Shown here: positions 1-9,633 of the stretch, piece by piece | How positions within the stretch are numbered: the stretch's first letter is position 1 | How the letters are laid out: every line of letters starts with the position of its first letter | Assembly: GCA_000934455.1 (NCBI GenBank) | Contig: KN882336.1 | Location: 174,270 to 204,774 of the forward strand | Origin: Apostichopus parvimensis | Taxonomy: Eukaryota > Echinodermata > Holothuroidea > Aspidochirotida > Stichopodidae | DNA: 30,505 nucleotides | Reading direction: 5' to 3' | The notes under the pieces: model-generated | What the model saw: only the letters and a program-made list of their open reading frames with translations | Told to the model about the DNA's origin: nothing | Databases searched by the model: none | Program-made: the position numbers and the translations under genes

Positions 1-177
1 TGCATCCAGCAGAACTTGTGGTTGATGCGCGACTTGACCGACTTTGTTATTGAGCGTGATCTGCCATGTGCATTGGTCTCTCTTGACCAGCAGAAAGCCT
101 TTGACATGGTGGATCGCGGTTTTTTAACGAATGTATTGGAGACATTTCAGAGACATGTATTGGAGACATTTTCGTAA
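1..177 (+). pseudogene. LINE reverse transcriptase fragment with motif A
   Basis: Frame +1 is open from the window edge to a TAA at 175-177. It contains RT motif A as SLDQQKAFDMVDRGF, where the Asp of LDQQ is the first catalytic metal ligand of LINE RTs. The rest of the RT continues in frame +2 from about 131, so a frameshift lies between about 131 and 175. The same stretch holds a partial tandem duplication: a 17-bp segment at 131-147 recurs at 155-171. The 24-bp offset is a multiple of three, so the duplication alone does not explain the frame change. Confidence 0.8.
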
Positions 178-1498
178 ATGGATTTCTGTTTTGTATCAGG
201 AAAGTTTCAGTTCTGTTATTGTAAATGGGTTTTGTTCCGAGGTTTTTAACGTAGAGAAGGGGGTGCGCCAGGGGTGCCCTCTGTCTCCATTACTCTATGT
301 TTTGTTTAGCGAGTCCCTCTCTCGTCTTTTGGAAAGGGACTCCAGACTTGTTCCATTCGTTGTGCCAGGGGGTGCCAAAGTGAAATGTGTTCAATATGCA
401 GATGACGTCACGTGTGTTGTTTCGAGTCTGGGCTCCTTTCGTGCCCTCTCGCAGAATTTATCTATCTTTGAGAGAGCTACCGGGGCGAAGTTGAATCCGG
501 AAAAGACAAAGGGCCTTCGCCTTGGTAGCTGGATATACAGAGACCTACCATTCGGTGCATCGTGGTCGGATCACAATATAAAAATTAATGGTATATGGTT
601 CGGCTGCGATGCACCTTGTGATGTAACCTGGAACGAGAGGGCTGAGGAACTTGAGAGCAGGCTCGAAACCTTTGGCACCCGCTGGCTTTCGATCCTAGGG
701 AAAGTCACCGTAATTAATCGTTTTGTTTCGCCCATCTTGTGGTACCCGGGCGCGGTGTATCCAATTCCGCGTCGCGTCCTGGTGCGGTTGGAGAGAGCGA
801 TATTTTCATTTATTTGGTCGGGTGGTACAGAGCTTGTGAAAAGGGCGGTAATGTACCAAATGCTGGAGAAGGGTGGGTTAGGGGTGGTTCATCTGGGAAG
901 TAAATTGCACCTGCGTCGATGGGTCCCGGCGCTGTTTAGCAACAGAGAACCGCATAGTAGTACTCCAAACAGGGTGGTGCGTGTCATTTGCTCCGCTCTG
1001 ATTGAGTTGACCCCTGTTGACCTGTCACAGCCGGCCATCGTTCACAGTTCGTTGCGGGATAGGGCCTTGAATGCAATTTTTGTCCAGGGACGTAATTCTG
1101 CCGAAGTATGGCGTTCGGTGCATTCAAGGCTGAATGGTTGCAGGCTCCGTGATCTTGCATGGAGAATTGCACACGGTGCCTTAGTGACCAACCTAAAAAG
1201 ATTGGGTGATGGACTGTGCCCAAGGACCGGCTGTGACAGCTTAGAGAGTACCGCTCATGTTTTTTGGCATTGTTGCTTTGTATTAAACTTATGGGAGTGG
1301 TTCCAGACCTGGACCGACCGTGTTACGGGAGACCGTTCATGGTCGGTAGGGCAGGGCTTTATTTTATATGGGGTAGACCCTCCAGTTTGTTCGGTTGCGG
1401 TGTTGCACCGCATTATTTTTGTTTGCTCTATTGTTAAAAAACATGTTTGGCGGAATAGATGTAATGTGGTTTTCAGGGGGAAATCCTGGAGGCGGTGA
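131..1498 (+). pseudogene. LINE reverse transcriptase and C-terminal region, frameshifted at both ends
   Basis: This 455-codon frame carries RT motif B (RQGCPLSPLLYVLFS, about residues 46-60), catalytic motif C (YADD, residues 89-92, bases 395-406), motif D-like GAKLNPEKTKG, and the thumb-like segment GKVTVINRFVSPILWYPGAVY. Near the end is a zf-RVT-type cluster (CPRTGCDSLESTAHVFWHC). The first ATG is not a real start, because the protein continues upstream in frame +1. The end is artificial too. At about 1480 a 19-bp deletion relative to copy 2 shifts the frame, giving the terminus GKSWRR, while the true tail continues at 1495-1737 in another frame. The role in life was target-primed reverse transcription of its own RNA. 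This copy cannot make an intact protein. Confidence 0.88.
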
Positions 1499-1737
1499 AG
1501 TCTGACATTCGCCTTAAAATTGAAGGCGATTTTCGCCCTTTATCTGGGGCTGCCTTTTTTGGACGCTGGTGTGCTGGGGAGGGGTTTTTCGTTTCGCTGC
1601 GTGCGGGTCGTCCTTTTGTAGTTTTTGCAATGTTTGAGTGGGGGGTTGGGCGTTTTGTCTCTGCAGGTCGGCGGGCGTGTTTTTTTTTTGGCTCGCTTGA
1701 CCTGAGTTTCGTTTGTCAGTATGGGATGGTTCGGTAG
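1495..1737 (+). pseudogene. LINE ORF2 C-terminal tail, out of frame after a 19-bp deletion
   Basis: The last 80 codons of the LINE protein (from KSDIRLKIEGDF to CQYGMVR) are displaced to a different frame from the upstream RT. Copy 2 keeps this tail joined to the VFRGKFASWQAVLEAV segment, which shows what copy 1 lost. The ATG at 1495 is incidental. The tail is rich in Gly, Phe, Arg and Val, and I recognise no named domain in it. It ends at the same TAG as copy 2. Confidence 0.8.
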
Positions 1738-1748
1738 TGCCGTTTGGC

Positions 1749-1781
1749 CGTGACGTTTTGTATCCCGCATGGCGGGTCACG
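1749..1781 (+). other. 3' UTR stem-loop of the Tx1-type LINE (copy 1)
   Basis: Just before the element end, CGTGAC (1749-1754) can pair with GTCACG (1776-1781). Inside it, CCGC pairs with GCGG around an ATG loop (1764-1776), with an asymmetric bulge on the 5' side. The same bases occur in copy 2. Several LINE families use a conserved 3' hairpin for template recognition by their own RT; that this one does so is inference. Confidence 0.5.
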
Positions 1782-1791
1782 TAAAAAGCAC

Positions 1792-1989
1792 CTATCTGAT
1801 GGCATTTGCTGATTTTGTTTTTGATTTGCCAGTAGCATGTTTATTACGAAACAGTTTGGTAATATGTTACTAATGGACCTTGCATTGTACATATAATAGT
1901 AAAAGAAATTATACACAAGAGCCAAAATATTTTTAAAACAGTGTTAAATATATCAAATGTTTTGAAGTCTCTGTTATGTATTAATTTTC
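1792..1989. other. Spacer between LINE copy 1 and KDZ 3' end
   Basis: About 200 bases of AT-rich sequence between the end of LINE copy 1 and the last stop of the minus-strand KDZ pseudogene. It would hold the KDZ 3' UTR. I see no clear terminal inverted repeat or polyadenylation signal. Confidence 0.4.
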
Positions 1990-2367
1990 TCAACATGAAT
2001 ATTCTAATAGGTCGGACTTCTCATGTTCTTCTTCTTCTTCTTCACTCAAGGTTAACTGATTTACAGGAATATCAATATTTCCTCTACGAGCTATAGCAAC
2101 TTGACTTTTTAATATACGAGATAAAGAATCAATTGAAGACTTCTTTCCTCTGTAATGAACTAAAAGGCCTTCTTCCTTCAGTGACCGGGGTTGATGTAGC
2201 TCTAAATTTTAAATAAGGTTTTGAAGTAATCAGGCTTGAACTTCATAAAACTTAATGGTGTTCTTCATCTCCTTTGTAGTGATATTTTCCTCTTCATCTG
2301 CTCTGTCTAGCATGTTGAGGGCACACACTGCCTTCCTCTTCACACTCATTGGAATTTTTGCTTTGTC
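1990..2367 (-). pseudogene. KDZ terminal exon, two in-frame stops
   Basis: The acceptor TTTCCAG precedes GACAAAGC at 2367. The exon reads DKAKIPMSVKRKAVCALN, then EEENITTKEMKNTIKFYE, matching the KDZ C-terminal pattern of IP...KRKA followed by EM...FY. A TGA at 2230-2232 and a TAA at 2209-2211 interrupt it. The same frame then stays open for 72 codons (LELHQPRSLKEEGLLVHYRG and on to a Glu-rich end) until a TGA at 1990-1992. The long open stretch after the stops suggests that they are recent nonsense changes rather than the true end. A short intron is less likely, since no donor fits. Confidence 0.65.
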
Positions 2368-2859
2368 CTGGAAAGAAGTATGTTCCCTTATTGAACAATT
2401 CAATAACAATATGTATATATTAACAATGCATTCATTGTACACATACTAAATACAGTAATCAAATGAATGGGCTACATGGTGTGACTGTTCCAGTGATGCA
2501 GTCATTGTAATTGTGCACATATTTTATACAAATAAATGACTAAATATACATATATATAGTTTCATCTTTTAAACTGCAAAGAGGCATGCAGTCACCAGCA
2601 GGATTACAATGTATGATCCCTGTTTGCTCTATATGTGGATGATCTATGTATGATACACGTTTCCATCTAGTTTACAACAGTAATGGTCAGTGATGTCAGT
2701 CCTACTTTGTCTGCTGTTGTTAGGAACCAAACAAAATTATTGTTCACTGTGTACCCTTTAAGTACCAGAGCATCCGTGATATGTACATTTAAAGGTGCAA
2801 TGACCCAGAAAAACAACTGATCAGTCAGTCAACTGTCAAACATATACAATAATAATTAC

Positions 2860-3035
2860 CGTTGAATGTGCATTATCCAAAACATGATACAAATTATTGG
2901 AGAAATCCGCCACTTGTGCAAATGTGATGGGTTGGTCAAAACTCAAAATTCCATTGTAGGTTTGGATGAGACCCTTTATGGATCCACAAGATTTTTTAAT
3001 CTGCTTCCCTACCCGCTGTGCAATAGCTTGTCTAT
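2860..3035 (-). pseudogene. KDZ C-terminal exon (RQAIAQR motif)
   Basis: The exon is bounded by a TTTAG acceptor at 3036-3040 and a GTAATT donor at 2854-2859. It reads DRQAIAQRVGKQIKKSCGS, then IKGLIQTYNGI, and ends LDNAHST. The QAIAxR...K...L...YN pattern is the conserved C-terminal helix pair of KDZ transposases. The upstream exon ends in phase 1 with G, so the junction makes GAT (Asp) and keeps frame. The exon itself is intact. Confidence 0.75.
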
Positions 3036-3364
3036 CTAAATTGCAAAAAAACAACAATGATCAGTTAGTCAGTAATACAAACAGTTATTAAATGAAAACA
3101 GTGTGCTGCCTGTTCAGGCACAGCTCAGCGATAGCACACCAAAAACCTGAAATCAATTACTGGATTAAAATTCTTTTAATCTGGTCTGGACTCAACAGTT
3201 GTTCCCCGCTAATCAGACAAATAAACCAAAAAGAAAAATATATGATATAAAACCACAATTATTTAAATTGAGAAGAACAAGCAGTATTGCTGCAATACAT
3301 CTACATTTCACCTTTCAGAAACACCTGTTAAGAAGTCTATAAGAGATATTTCAATGCAGCTTAC

Positions 3365-3554
3365 CACTGTACTTTTTGTAAATTTATTTGAGGTAGCTGT
3401 ACTCAACCACCTGACTCCTCATGTTCTCAAGAATGGTTTTCCGTTTTACTTCACAAAGCTCAGTTGAAATGGAGGAGTATTCAACAGAATCCCTGGACCA
3501 GCGACTTGTGATGTCGTGTTTTTTTCTTCAGATTTCTGCATTGCATCTAGCACT
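3365..3554 (-). pseudogene. KDZ exon with poly-A frameshift and a TAA stop
   Basis: The acceptor is TTTTGCAG (3555 upward) and the donor is GTAAGC (3359-3364). It starts EVLDAMQKSEE in phase with the upstream exon. At a run of seven A the frame shifts, and the conserved text continues as HDITSRWSRDSVEYSSISTE, then KRKTILENMRSQVVEYSYLK. A TAA follows, then IYKKYSG, and splicing to the QAIAQR exon is in phase. The RWS...EY...KR..LLE pattern is seen in KDZ C-terminal halves. The homopolymer frameshift could be an assembly error; the TAA is harder to excuse. Confidence 0.65.
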
Positions 3555-3784
3555 CTGCAAAATTTGAGAAATATAAAGAAAGAAGTTGGTTATGAATTGG
3601 ATAAGGTAATATTATTAAGGTTTGAAATACAAAAGTAACATAAATTTAGAGAATGACCTAACTCCAATATATCAATTTAGATAATACATAATATTGAAAT
3701 GAAATCGGTAAATTTGGTAATTGCAACAAGCTTTGTTGAATCATTCTTCTATGTAGGCTTCCAAATAGTAACCAAAAAAAAACA

Positions 3785-3855
3785 ATTGTTCAAACACTTC
3801 ATTGCTAGAACACAAACTCAACATTTGTGTTCTAGCAATGAAGTGTTTGAACAAT
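3785..3855. repeat. Perfect 32-bp inverted repeat with 7-nt loop
   Basis: The left arm (3785-3816) is the exact reverse complement of the right arm (3824-3855); the loop is CTCAACA. The arm begins ATTGTTCAAACACTTCATTG. It lies in the KDZ intron between the exons at 3365-3554 and 4381-4443. No other copy was noticed in the window. Confidence 0.95.
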
Positions 3856-4380
3856 AGTAACAAATAAAATTAACAATTAGCCTAACTTTGGCTATAGGAA
3901 GACAGACATTGTTCCAAATCTGAACAGCCAGACAATTAAATTAATTATGAGCTAAGTTAAAGAGTGAAGCAATTGTAACAACTAAAAATATGTACGACTA
4001 TATGAATCACATACCTAACATGTTTAATCTAAAGTACATTGAGAGTTATGACTGAAATAACACTTTTCCACTTGTCTGAAGTATATCAAAGTGTCACTAC
4101 CGTATTAACATCAAACTCACTGATCATCTTCCCTAAAACAAAAGTATATATCATAAATTTTAACCTGTACATCTTTGCACTTATATGAGAAGGAAAACTA
4201 TATCGAAATTCACACAAACATAAATATATTTCGTAGGGTGTCCATGGATACTTAAACACCAATAGAAATGAGAGGAAACCTGTACATGACAAGAATGTAA
4301 CATTCTGTGCTTCTTTTTGAAAAAGGACACCTTCCCTCCATTATAAATATCATCATACAATTGCTTTAATGTCTACTTAC

Positions 4381-4443
4381 TCCCGAATATGTGTGTTAAG
4401 CAGCCTGATGTGGTCGTGGTCTTCACACAAGGCTAATTCACAA
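4381..4443 (-). pseudogene. KDZ small exon
   Basis: The acceptor TTTTTAG is followed by TTGTGAATTA, and the exon ends at a GTAAGT donor. With the upstream exon ending in phase 2 (AG), it reads SCELALCEDHDHIRLLNTHI and then R, open throughout, passing phase 2 into the next exon. I recognise no motif in this piece. The call rests on canonical splice sites, conserved phase and position. Confidence 0.6.
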
Positions 4444-4987
4444 CTAAAAAGGTAAATGAAAAGAAAAAGTTCATAAAAGTGACATTCCTGTTAACCTTGA
4501 ATAGTTGCTTAAAAACATGTTTCCATAACCTGATGATGATCTCAGTAGGACTTACTGAAAACAATTGGACATACTTGTGGCAGTGAAGCATGAATTATTT
4601 CGTTAATAGTAAATGCCATAGACAGAACTCTCAACTTCCAACTTCATTAGGTCATGGCTTCTAAATGTGTTTTTACATTCAACAAGGACAATTAACAGGC
4701 CTCATAAAAGATGTCAACATGTATTACTATTGAGGCATGTTCTGTTAATAGCCCACTTATAATAATATATCTTCTCCAGTAGATGCATGGAGCTGAGATA
4801 AATTACAGAACATAACTGTTAAAACCTAACTATCCAAGAAATTCACTAGTTTAATCTTGAAATTATACACTGAATACACAACATTGTAATCTTCATTGAT
4901 GGCTTTTCTTCCAGCTATTATGTTACACTTAGCCTTGGGGAGAAAGGTAACCTAGCAAGCTTTTCTTTGGTAATATGCAAAACACAC

Positions 4988-5045
4988 CTTAGTTGATGAT
5001 ACTGGTCCAGGTTTTGAACGTAGACCTCTCTCCATGAAGCACGTC
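4988..5045 (-). pseudogene. KDZ small exon (WREVYVQNLDQYHQLR)
   Basis: The acceptor is CTTCAAG and the donor GTGTGT. In phase 1 from the upstream exon it reads RRASWREVYVQNLDQYHQLR without a stop. The W..EY...L..Y..L pattern occurs in the C-terminal half of animal KDZ proteins, from general family knowledge. It joins the next exon in phase 2. Confidence 0.6.
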
Positions 5046-5379
5046 CTTGAAGAGAAATAAAAAACACAGAAATGTTTAAGAATCTGGATTGTGAAAAATT
5101 GTAAGAAAATAAAACAAGTGAAATGAAATGGAATATATACAAAGTAGTAAACAGTATAGTGACATTGACAAACTGCCGATAAAAATGTGGAGACCAAGGA
5201 TCTATAAGATAACACAAATACTACCCATCTGAGGGCAGATATAATAAAAAGGATTCACACGCACCTTTAACACTAAGTTATACAAGTGCAAGTTGTAGTC
5301 ATGGGACCAACTACTTGGGGTGGGGAAGCTTTAGTGAATTGTAGAGCTTCTAAGGTCTTATGATATTGGACACACTTAC

Positions 5380-5457
5380 TTCCTGATGATTTTCTCTTGG
5401 TAATGGCACATTTATCTTCTTCCCTCCACCTTTTCATGTTATCGACTGTGGATTTAA
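5380..5457 (-). pseudogene. KDZ small basic exon
   Basis: The acceptor is CTGTGCAATAG and the donor GTAAGTG. The only open frame reads KSTVDNMKRWREEDKCAITK and then RKSSG, a charged stretch. It ends in phase 1, which fits the next exon. There is no diagnostic motif, so the assignment is by position, splice signals and phase. Confidence 0.5.
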
Positions 5458-6128
5458 CTATTGCACAGAAAAAGAAAATCCCAAAATGATGCAAGAGACA
5501 TAAACCTACCATATGTTTTTGTTGCTCAGTTTCATGCAATAAAGGATTCCAAATGAGTATATGTCAATGTTTTGCATTCACTTTAACCATTTCCTAAGAT
5601 ACCTATGATGCAGGCTTTTATATGCAATTGTAGTGGAATGATTTAAAGGAACAACCACAGAGGCTGTTATGGCACCTGCAGGTCTAGAAAATAGCAGTTA
5701 TGATTTTCAAATGAGAATATAGCCCTTATGAATGTTCTCCTTTATTGTGGACTTACATAGTCTAGTACATTAAAAAATAACAACACTCAAATTCTCTGCA
5801 AGCACAAACATAGTGAGGCAGCTAATAAAAAAACAAACAATAAATAAATAAATCAAACGCTAGTAAACAATTGGAAACAAAAGCCAAATATTTAGCAACA
5901 TCTTCCTGATTATACTTTGGTCGAGACATATAATGCCTAAATAAACTCATCTGACAGTGAAGGCAGATGCTATTCAAAGCAAACATTCTCATTTGATCCC
6001 ATAGTACATACGTGCGGCCATTAGACAAGTTACAAACGCTCAAGAATGAGTTTAAGAAAACAAACATAGAGTGAAACCTTAGGGTTCTTGAAGCAGACAA
6101 ATTGGATTGAAGGTACATTTGCAAATAC

Positions 6129-6193
6129 CTGTTGTGTCTGAGTTGTGCCAAAACAAACAAGTTTGGCATTGCTGCTTTCTTCTGTTCTTCCAC
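6129..6193 (-). pseudogene. Possible KDZ exon (VEEQKKAAMPNLFVLAQLRH)
   Basis: The stretch is bounded by a TTAAGCAG acceptor and a GTATTTG donor. One frame reads VEEQKKAAMPNLFVLAQLRH, resembling the helical stretch after the catalytic core. Its phase does not match the upstream exon's donor (phase 1), so either the frame is broken here or the exon is not real. Confidence 0.35.
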
Positions 6194-6674
6194 CTGCTTA
6201 ATGCATTATAACAAACTGCACTGACAATTGTTCCACCCTCTGACATATGTGAACTCTACAAAGACATGTAGCAATCACTAAATAAAATAACTCTTGACAC
6301 ACTTTTCATCTGGTCATTACTCTGTTCACTTGATTAAACGATAAGCTGAATAAATAACATCATTTAAACTGTTTGCATACAAACCGCCATTGTCTCTTTT
6401 CAACACAAGTAGGGAACACACAGACCAAAACATGGCACACCCATTCAGCTCATTTGGCCCGAGTAGGTCCCTTTTTGGCAGGTACATGGAAATCACATTA
6501 CCCACAAAGTTATTTGACTGCCTTTTTTTTGGATACTCAATTTCCAATAACCATAATATAACATCAATATTTGTTTGACTGTATTGAACATTTCAAGAAC
6601 TTTAACCTGTATTTCATTGGGGATGGTTTAATTGGCTACAGTTTCGAAAACTCCTGGGATATGATGAAGCTTAC

Positions 6675-6836
6675 CTTGGTTGCAAACCTTTCCCATGGCA
6701 AAGTGGCGAAGTGCATCAGAGAGAAGGTCGATGCGATGCGAAGGGGTCATTTCTTTGGTTATGTGGGCAAATTTTCTTAAATGCCTTCTCCATCTGTCAG
6801 CCCATATTCTTTCCTCCACCTTGTGCTGTATGCAAC
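6675..6836 (-). pseudogene. KDZ core exon with internal deletion at the GLTDGEG motif
   Basis: The acceptor is TTTTCAG and the donor GTAAGC. The first frame reads STRWRKEYGLTDGEG and then hits TAA. A second frame takes over at once with HLRKFAHITKEMTPSHRIDL and LSDALRHFA. In KDZ transposases these two blocks are joined by a short segment with conserved Glu and Trp, close to the proposed catalytic Glu. Its absence together with the frame switch indicates a small deletion here. The motif match is strong, but the function of the missing residues is family knowledge. Confidence 0.8.
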
Positions 6837-6857
6837 CTGAAAAGGACAGATGTTAAC

Positions 6858-6925
6858 CTTTACAGGGGCTATAAGTGTGCCCTAAATGCTATGTATGCCA
6901 AAATGGGCAAAACAAGAAAATAGTT
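6858..6925 (-). pseudogene. Possible KDZ exon remnant (GHTYSPCK)
   Basis: Just upstream of the GLTDGEG exon, one frame reads PFWHT, a TAG stop, then HLGHTYSPCK, before a weak GTTAAC donor. KDZ proteins have an FH.YGH...CQ segment immediately before YxxR..GLTDGEG, and this looks like a decayed version. No good acceptor was identified, and the phase does not fit. Confidence 0.3.
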
Positions 6926-8133
6926 TGAGCAATTTTGACAATTTTGGACTATTTGTTGCGCCTAAATCATGTAGACTTTGTAGGCTTTCAAATACCTTCA
7001 AATCACATTTAATTTAGTTTCAACAGTCTGTAACAGTGGTAACCCTTACCGATGGACTTGGTAAAAGGCGACGAGCGCCATCTATTTTACTTTACTACTT
7101 TTTATGACAATTGTAACTACTACAACTACTTTTTGTGAATGGTATTCGCATCCTTTTTACGGAGCCATTCCTTTCCTTAACGAGATCGTGTAATATTCAG
7201 GGTAAGCTTTAATTCCTGATTGTTTGACAGGATTTAATTGCAGAGTGATGAAGAGTGTATTTGATTTCGAAATTGCTGTCAATTAAGTAACTTAAATAAC
7301 TTGCCTGTCACGGTAGATCGCCGTTCACTACAGTGCTATCGTAACGCACGTGTGTTGTGTGGCCTTGACGTTATAAGATCTTTGTCACAATGTGCGCTGC
7401 ATCATGTTATTGCTAAGTTGTATACTATTATGCTTATAATTATCCTTTTCGTCGTTATCATAATAAGTGATGGATGATGAAACTTATAATTAGTAACCAT
7501 GATTCCTGGAGATTGGTGAAGGTGTTTATTAGTATTAAAATGTATTATCAGACCTGAGAATTCTATCATCTCCTTGGCAACCCAATTGTTAACATGAAGT
7601 TGGTCACATGACATGTCACATGATTTGTTATTCTTTCTATTTCCTTAAGTGATTTGTTTTAATTCTTTTTGTTCGAGTAATTGAGATCGTTGGACTGATT
7701 TAGTGCTTCGCTATGACCAACATCTGAGAATAATGAGACAATATTTAATTAAGTAAGAACAATACTGAATGTTTATGACTCCTCGTCACTCATGTATTGG
7801 TTCTCGTTGCACATTTAATTTACATTAATTATCCATGATAAGTAATTACCTTAATCTTTTATTTATGATCCATTTCTTTTGTCTTTGCAGGGTTTTATTT
7901 CTTATTTGTTGTATGTTTTACCTCAAATAAACAACGTAGCAACATGAACCTGTGTTTTGGAACTTTAACTGAATTTTGGAACCATCAAGAAATGTGTCAG
8001 TCCTAAAAAACAAACACACTCTCTGTACACACACACATACCCCCTGCATGAATACAGTAGGTTAGGATTTTGTTTGAAACCCAAAGGAAATTTCCTATTT
8101 CAACTTTGAGATATAAGTAACAAAAATATTTAC
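6926..8133. other. Intronic sequence, nothing recognised
   Basis: About 1.2 kb between the YDIAC exon and the GLTDGEG exon of the KDZ locus. It is AT-rich with short open frames only. I see no motif, repeat or splice pair I would defend. Confidence 0.4.
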
Positions 8134-8238
8134 CTTAATATATGTGTCTCAAACTTGCATGCTATATCATAAATGACATGATGATGCAATGTACTACCCG
8201 TCAGTAATTTCTTCAGTAAAATAGCAGGGTATGCATTC
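8134..8238 (-). pseudogene. KDZ core exon (YDIAC motif)
   Basis: The acceptor is ATTTCAG and the donor GTAAAT. Entered in phase 2, it reads NAYPAILLKKLLTGS, then LHHHVIYDIACKFETHILR, and leaves in phase 2. YDIAC is a signature of the KDZ RNase H fold, and its Asp is a likely catalytic residue (family knowledge). The exon is intact and joins the previous exon in frame through an AGG codon. Confidence 0.85.
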
Positions 8239-8431
8239 CTGAAATCAATGAATAATAAATATTGAAAAGTGATGCAATGATGTTGCAAAAGTGACTTGCC
8301 AGCTTTTATCTATAGCTAGAGAGAATGTCAGGGACGAGAAAATTATATCCTGTCTGTCATTGAAACAAAGCAAGTGCTTATGCTCAACCTATGTTGTTTG
8401 GGTCAAATGTGATGCATTCCATGTGACATAC

Positions 8432-8568
8432 CTTTCACTGTGGCGCATGCTCAGGAAAAGACGGGGCACACCATGGCGACAAGCTGAGCCAAATACACCA
8501 GCGGCATCTAAGTTTGCTGTCTTATTCTTCGTTCTGATAACGGATGTGGCTTGAAAACTGTTGCACTC
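8432..8568 (-). pseudogene. KDZ core exon (GVFGSACRHGVP motif)
   Basis: The acceptor TTTAACAG precedes GAGTGC and the donor is GTATGT. In phase 0 from the upstream exon it reads ECNSFQATSVIRTKNK, then LDAAGVFGSACRHGVPRLFL and SMRHSER. The C.F.A....K....LDxxGVFGxACRHGVP block is the most diagnostic stretch of KDZ transposases. The exon is intact and passes phase 2 on. Confidence 0.9.
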
Positions 8569-8895
8569 CTGTTAAATTTACAAACATTGTTACGGGTTAC
8601 GTTTAATTAGCCTGAAATGATGCCAATATGGAAGCAAATATGAACTGTTCTTTATCTTGTTTTAATATGATACTTTAAGCAGTCAAAATTCTCCCGATGC
8701 TTCACTAAATATGACATCTGGGAATTGGATTAGATTATTGATAGCAACATTAATGATGATAAATAGCAATTGTTCTCTAAAAATGTACGGAGATACCACA
8801 CAAAACAGTCTGCAGTATTTTTTAAGCAGCCATGTACTGTGCAAGTCTGAAATGAGTGTTGCTGGTACAATGTGACTGTATTATGTTGAACTTAC

Positions 8896-9070
8896 TTCAT
8901 GTTCTTCCTTACTAGATGTATGTGTACTGTACTGGTCGACATAGTCATCCACTTCTTCCTGGTTGATGAAAGATTTACAAGCATGCTTGGGTGGCTGTAA
9001 GCTTGTACCTGAATTTTTTCCTCACCAGACCAAAGTTAGCATCAAGTGACACAAAAATGTTCTTATTTTT
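8896..9070 (-). pseudogene. KDZ core exon (SLDANFGL), one frameshift
   Basis: The acceptor is ATTCTGCAG and the donor GTAAGTT. It starts KNKNIFVSLDANFGLVRKKF in phase 0, including the strand-1 Asp of the RNase H fold that is probably catalytic. Near 9005 the frame breaks: the original frame runs into TAA, while the expected text resumes one frame over as PPKHACKSFINQEEVDDYVD and then QYSTHTSSKEEHE. The FI.Q.EVD.YV..Y pattern is the expected KDZ continuation. Confidence 0.8.
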
Positions 9071-9633
9071 CTGCAGAATGAAAAAAGGGAGTTCTTTCAA
9101 TTAATCATGTTCTGTCTTTTCTTTGTTGTACTATGAGGATAGAATGCTTATGTTACTTTCATTTTAAATGTGAACTGCTAGAGTGCATTTTCAACACAAA
9201 TTACTGCATGTATCGTCAATGTACATTGTGATGGGTTACTTTTCAATATGAAATGTCTTTGAACAACAATTGTTTGTTTCCATTTCCTTTCTTATCATTT
9301 TGCTTCTGGTTATTGAGGATGCATTGCAAAGATTCACACACTAGCCTACAAAAAGAAGTAAGTCACATCATGTTTTGGTTACCAGAGTGCATGACATCTA
9401 GGGCACCCAGCTTTCTGTCAAACATTTCCCAGTGCATCTTGGTCTGTTACATTCCACACTTAAAGTTGTGGTTATGAAAAAGTTATGATACTAGTTGTCT
9501 TTGGCATTAAAATAACTCATGCCACAGTGTTACTAGCTACATGCCAATATTCAAATCACTGCTGAAATCACTGCTCAAATGAACATTATTGCCAATAACA
9601 ATTAACTACTTATGAACACACAATGAAAATTAC

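Larger units (their letters stand above)
1..1791 (+). mobile_element. L1/Tx1-group LINE, 3' portion (copy 1, enters from left edge)
   Basis: This is the 3' part of a non-LTR retrotransposon. It begins inside the reverse transcriptase, just before motif A, and runs through RT motifs, thumb, a zf-RVT-like Cys/His cluster, a C-terminal tail and a short 3' UTR. The 3' boundary at 1791 is set by comparison with a second copy at 10964-11469: the two are nearly identical up to GTAAAAAGCAC and then diverge. There is no poly(A) tail. The 5' end lies outside the window, so target-site duplications cannot be tested. The coding region is broken by at least two frameshifts, so this copy is dead. Assignment to the L1/Tx1 group rests on the LDQQKAFD, QGCPLSPLLY and YADD motifs and the C-terminal zinc knuckle; the exact clade is inference. 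Confidence 0.85.

Noticed and set aside
1514..1780. Minus-strand open frames with Arg/Lys/Thr/Pro-rich products, also at 11192-11448
   Set aside because: They are antisense to the LINE C-terminal tail and appear in both copies for that reason only.
3785..3855. Calling the foldback a microRNA gene
   Set aside because: Animal miRNA precursors normally have mismatches and bulges. A perfect 32-bp stem is not diagnostic without small-RNA data, so it is reported only as an inverted repeat.
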